This document shows, one piece after another, positions 60,801 to 64,000 of a stretch of 64,000 nucleotides of DNA. The position numbers and the translations under genes are program-made. Under the pieces are notes generated by a model. It saw only the letters and a program-made list of their open reading frames with translations. It was not told where the DNA came from and did not search any database. Position 1 is the first letter of the stretch. The number at the start of each line of letters is the position of its first letter. Source of the DNA: Trifolium pratense (taxonomy: Eukaryota; Streptophyta; Magnoliopsida; Fabales; Fabaceae); assembly GCF_020283565.1 (NCBI RefSeq), contig NC_060060.1:12462001-12526000 (forward strand). The letters are read 5' to 3'.

Positions 60801-61180
60801 AACCCCTAAATAAAAACAAATAAACAATTATAGCTCAAAAATCACAAAACTAAAACAATCTGTAGCTAAATTTCAACAAACAAAAACTCATCACTATGAA
60901 CTCACCGATAATCACAGAGAACAAGTGAACCACCATCGAAACAAATAAAACAAACATCTTCTTCATCTTTCGGCTTTTTCAACCGTGGATGAGGAGGAAG
61001 AGTTCCTTTCGGTGGACGACCACGCTTCTTTTTCAAAACAGTGTCGTAACTACCACCGTCGGTCATCGTGAAGTCAACATCGGAAGCGTTGACTCCGATC
61101 GAATTCTCAGAAAACCTAACTTCTCCGGTGACCGGTATCACCGGTTGCTGAATCTGTTGCTGCTGTAGTTCTTCCATCAT
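57824..61180 (-). CDS. PHD-GYF domain protein of the NERD/CCCH19/44 type lacking SWIB, Plus-3 and CCCH, 4 exons
   Basis: The exons are 60906-61180, 60726-60805, 59569-59753 and 57824-59386 on the minus strand, with phases that agree, giving 700 residues. Residues about 51-72 are an AT-hook-like basic stretch (KKKRGRPPKG). Residues about 76-175 form an extended PHD-type zinc domain (DVCFICFDGGSLVLCDYRGC, then WNCGWHLCSDCGKSCHYMC). SWEYLFKVYWMYLKGKLSL follows, which in relatives leads into SWIB and Plus-3 domains; here it runs instead straight to a GYF domain at about 320-372 (VWHYQDPNGNVHGPVS, with Val in place of the usual Phe). The C-terminal half is disordered, with conserved blocks (SVSDLLEQV, ITDCFSFAANALSP). 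Relatives such as NERD act in chromatin silencing. The final exon could instead splice at GAG|gtgcg near 57854. Confidence 0.88.
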
Positions 61181-61217
61181 AAGTCAATTTTGGAATCTAA
61201 GATTGAAGAAAATGAGT

Positions 61218-61223
<6 letters not shown>

Positions 61224-61261
<38 letters not shown>
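61224..61261. repeat. (GA)n microsatellite in the 5' UTR of the PHD-GYF gene
   Basis: About 19 GA units lie 45-80 bp upstream of the ATG, read as CT repeats on the coding strand. CT/GA tracts are common in plant core promoters and leaders. Confidence 0.85.
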
Positions 61262-61265
<4 letters not shown>

Positions 61266-61399
61266 CTAGGAATTGGGGGGATTTGATCTGATTGATATGG
61301 TGAGTGGACACACAAACACGGAAACTGAAATTGAAATTGGGGAAATGGACTAAGTGGAGATGATGTAACAACACCTTTATTTATTTTTTGTTTCTTTCT

Positions 61400-64000
61400 T
61401 TTTTTCATCTTTACTCTTTTTATTAGTAATATTTAGTCAAATTTTCTATATATTTTATTCTTTTTGCTTTTTTACCTTTTATAACAAATATGATATTTTT
61501 AACTAAAAAAGAAAACAAATGTGATATGCTAATTATTTGTTGGTATTTATATTTGGTAATTATAACTACTATTTCTTAATAGCAGGTTAATTAATTTAAA
61601 TGGTAAAGATTTTGGATGATACGGTGGTAAGAGATTTGAATAGTATCTAAATATCATGGATTCGATTCTCGGCTTAAAAAAAAATAGATTTTGGATTATA
61701 TTCACTATTTTTTAATGTTTACATAAACTTAACTCAATTGACAGAGACATCCCACTATATATATGTAAGAATCTATATTTAAATCCCGAACACTTTATTT
61801 ATTTATCTTTAAAATAAATTTTTTAACCACTAAACAATTTTACAAAAAAAATCACTATTTTTCAATGAAAATTAATCGTGGTTTACTGCTGTGAAAGGAA
61901 GAAGAAAAAAAAAACTGTGTGTTTTTACTGTAGTAATGTGATGATGAGTGGAGAAAAGGTGTGGATGAGCGTGTCGGAATCTGGGTCTCTCGAAATGCAC
62001 GTGGTTAGTTGTCATCAGAGGGAAAGATCACACCCCTCAATGTGTGTGGGACCCACATTATTATTTACATCCACGACATAAACATGATCCATTTCATCCC
62101 TTCCTTTCTCAATTTATTAGTCATACATTTTTGGTCTTTGCATTCTCACTTGTCACTGTTAAAGTGTTAATTAATCATGAAATTGTTTAATCAAGAAGTG
62201 GCAGTTAGGTAAATAATCTTTCCTTTCAAATTTCGTCAAAAAAAATATACTCCCTAAAAATAAAAAATAAAAAATAAAGGTAAAATATCTTTTATATCAT
62301 GGGGTGATATCACAAAATTTTTGGAGTGCTTTTCTCTTCTAAACTGGACTTAAAGGCCTAATCACTAAGGAAATTGTCTAATTGCACAGTTGAGCAAGAC
62401 TCAATTGCAGAGCAGCCCACGAAGATTCGCCATAAGTTAACGGTCGCAATATTCAGCCATATTATAATGGTCGACCATTGAAATGATGATTATTAACTGT
62501 TCATCATGGCTTTCCAGTCGTTTCCAACAGCCACTGATGGCATTAAACATGTTCATCAACGGTCTTAGCCCAACGTTGGGACTATATATAGTCCTCTCAC
62601 ACAAAGGAGTCAGGTACATTATCTTACACTCTAAAACATTTGTTTCACGCCTTCACTGACTTGAGCGTCGGTGCACATGCAGATACACAACCCTCTCTCA
62701 TTCACCGGAACGTAAGAGAAGCACTGCCGACGAGGTCATCTCTAATCCAGATAAAATCACTTGCAAAAATAAATTGAAACATGTGACTTTTTGTGAGGAT
62801 AGTCCTAAGGGTAAGACAACTAAAGCAAAGACCTCAAAAAAAAATTAATAAGGAAAAAAGACCTCTATAAGTCATTAAGTTTATTTGTTTATGGTAGAAA
62901 AATACCTTAGAGAATAACATAAAGGCCTCCAAAAAACAAATTATAAAAATGAGACAACAACTTTACGATTCTTCTAAAATTCAAACAATTATTTCTTACT
63001 TAAGCTTTATTTTTTACTAGTTGTTATTGGAATTAAGTGTCTTCCATGTGTACTATATATGAAAAAAAGGGACATAAGTCGATCCTTAGATAAAATTTAA
63101 AATTAGAAAATTAAAATTTTAGTTTATTGACTTTTAAAATACCAATTTGATGATTTCATTTTATTTTTTTTCAATTAGTAAATTGATACTTTTTAAAGAC
63201 AATTAAAATTGAAAATGGAAAGTCGTCGCGTGTTATCATGTCATGCTCACGTCTTGTCGTGTAATCAATGTTGTCGCAGATATGATTAGAAAGGAGATAT
63301 AGATCATTGGAAGAGAAAAGTTTCTAATTTACGTCTCCCCTTTCGATTTTTGGCTCATGCGTATGGAAAAAATTCGGTTGAAAAGGGAAAACTCACATTT
63401 CCCCGACTGAGATTAATCATCGTTAACGACGGTGAAAACTTTATACCAATATTATGATAATAAAAAAAAAATCATATCACAAAGTACATACTAATAAACA
63501 TCATTTATTGATATTATATAGTTCACGACTATTTTGAACCAGTTTATTTTTGTAAGGGACTACCTAAAGAGGATCGTCTTTTTTCTCAAGAATTAATTTG
63601 GTACAGTAATAATATTTTCTTATTTATCATTTTCCTTTTTTGATCTTATTTTCTTCCAAATCCAAATTCCAATACAAACTGTTGCCTACATCCTTTGCCT
63701 GTCAGATATAGAAAAATATTTATCCGAATATTGCACTCAACCTCATTATTTTGTTTCTATATGCTCTAAAATAAAACTTGTTGAATCCTTGCCAACTGCC
63801 TTTCCCTAATCACAGCTTAGATTATAAATTGCACCGCAGAATTTAGATTTGCCATTTGATGTTGTAGTGATCAGTAAATTTTTTATGTGAAAACTAAATA
63901 AAACCATTTCGAATACCAAAAAAAATATAAACCAGTTTCCTCCATTTCTAGCAGTTTTAGGAAGGTATTCAATGTGAAAAGGTTTAAGCTACCATAATGG
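61400..64000. other. Gene-free right end with repeat remnants
   Basis: Apart from the LTR-like piece at 62380-62760, a decayed SINE at about 61722-61805 (ttaactcaattgacagagac) and a repeat at 62800-63000 shared with 23270-23480, nothing is recognised. Open frames such as 61878-62081 have no family signature. Confidence 0.5.
62380..62760 (+). mobile_element. LTR-like fragment of a Ty3/gypsy-type retrotransposon
   Basis: The order tatatatagtcctctcac (promoter-like), ttacactctaaaa, cactgacttgagcgtcggtg and a downstream tcaccggaac stretch is that of plant gypsy LTRs near the R/U5 zone. No primer-binding site, second LTR or coding region is seen, so this is a fragment or solo LTR. Confidence 0.5.

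Noticed and set aside
1..64000. CRISPR array, operon or prokaryotic defence system
   Set aside because: The sequence is eukaryotic with introns and plant transposons; no spaced direct-repeat array with unique spacers was seen.

Overview
This is an AT-rich plant nuclear window, most likely from a legume. The plant evidence is the set of intron-bearing genes (ferulate 5-hydroxylase, a plant GATA factor, a PHD-GYF protein) and the density of plant-type MITEs, SINEs and CACTA, hAT, MULE and PIF/Harbinger elements. Placement among temperate (Medicago/clover/pea-type) legumes is an inference from repeat style and gene similarity; nothing here proves the species.

Six multi-exon genes are well supported. 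On the + strand are a GATA zinc-finger transcription factor (506-1672), a TSR2-type pre-rRNA processing/ribosomal-protein chaperone (14439-17244) and a CYP84A ferulate 5-hydroxylase split by a 3.9 kb intron (32382-37857). On the - strand are a mitochondrial CCDC90/DUF1640 coiled-coil protein (42736-45991), a 15-exon TMCO4/DUF726 alpha/beta-hydrolase-like membrane protein (48961-55998) and a PHD-GYF protein related to the NERD/CCCH19/44 group but lacking the SWIB, Plus-3 and CCCH modules (57824-61180). Two small - strand genes are added: a 60-residue two-exon protein (6898-7252) and a secreted CLE-like peptide precursor (10679-10912).

The middle, about 17.9-32 kb, is dominated by transposable elements. 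It holds a LINE RNase H remnant, a 1.3 kb CACTA element with TCC target duplications, a Tourist-like element carrying an internal minisatellite, and 106 bp beyond it a 3.6 kb PIF/Harbinger element with both genes open and TTA target duplications. The F5H intron carries a MULE-type MITE nested in a hAT-type element. Further elements with clear target duplications lie at 6085-6815 and 11019-11637 (hAT-like), 45489-45735 (hAT-like) and 46952-48117 (long-TIR MULE with possible captured sequence).

The genes do not form a pathway. Three housekeeping-type genes (ribosome biogenesis, mitochondrial coiled coil, TMCO4-like) sit beside a lignin gene, two regulatory proteins and a peptide-hormone-like gene. 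The most interesting points are the CLE-like peptide with altered key residues, the stripped-down PHD-GYF protein, the duplicated last two TMCO4 exons with splice sites kept, the palindromic ~50 bp repeat array upstream of TSR2, and the intact Harbinger element. No new multi-gene system was identified.
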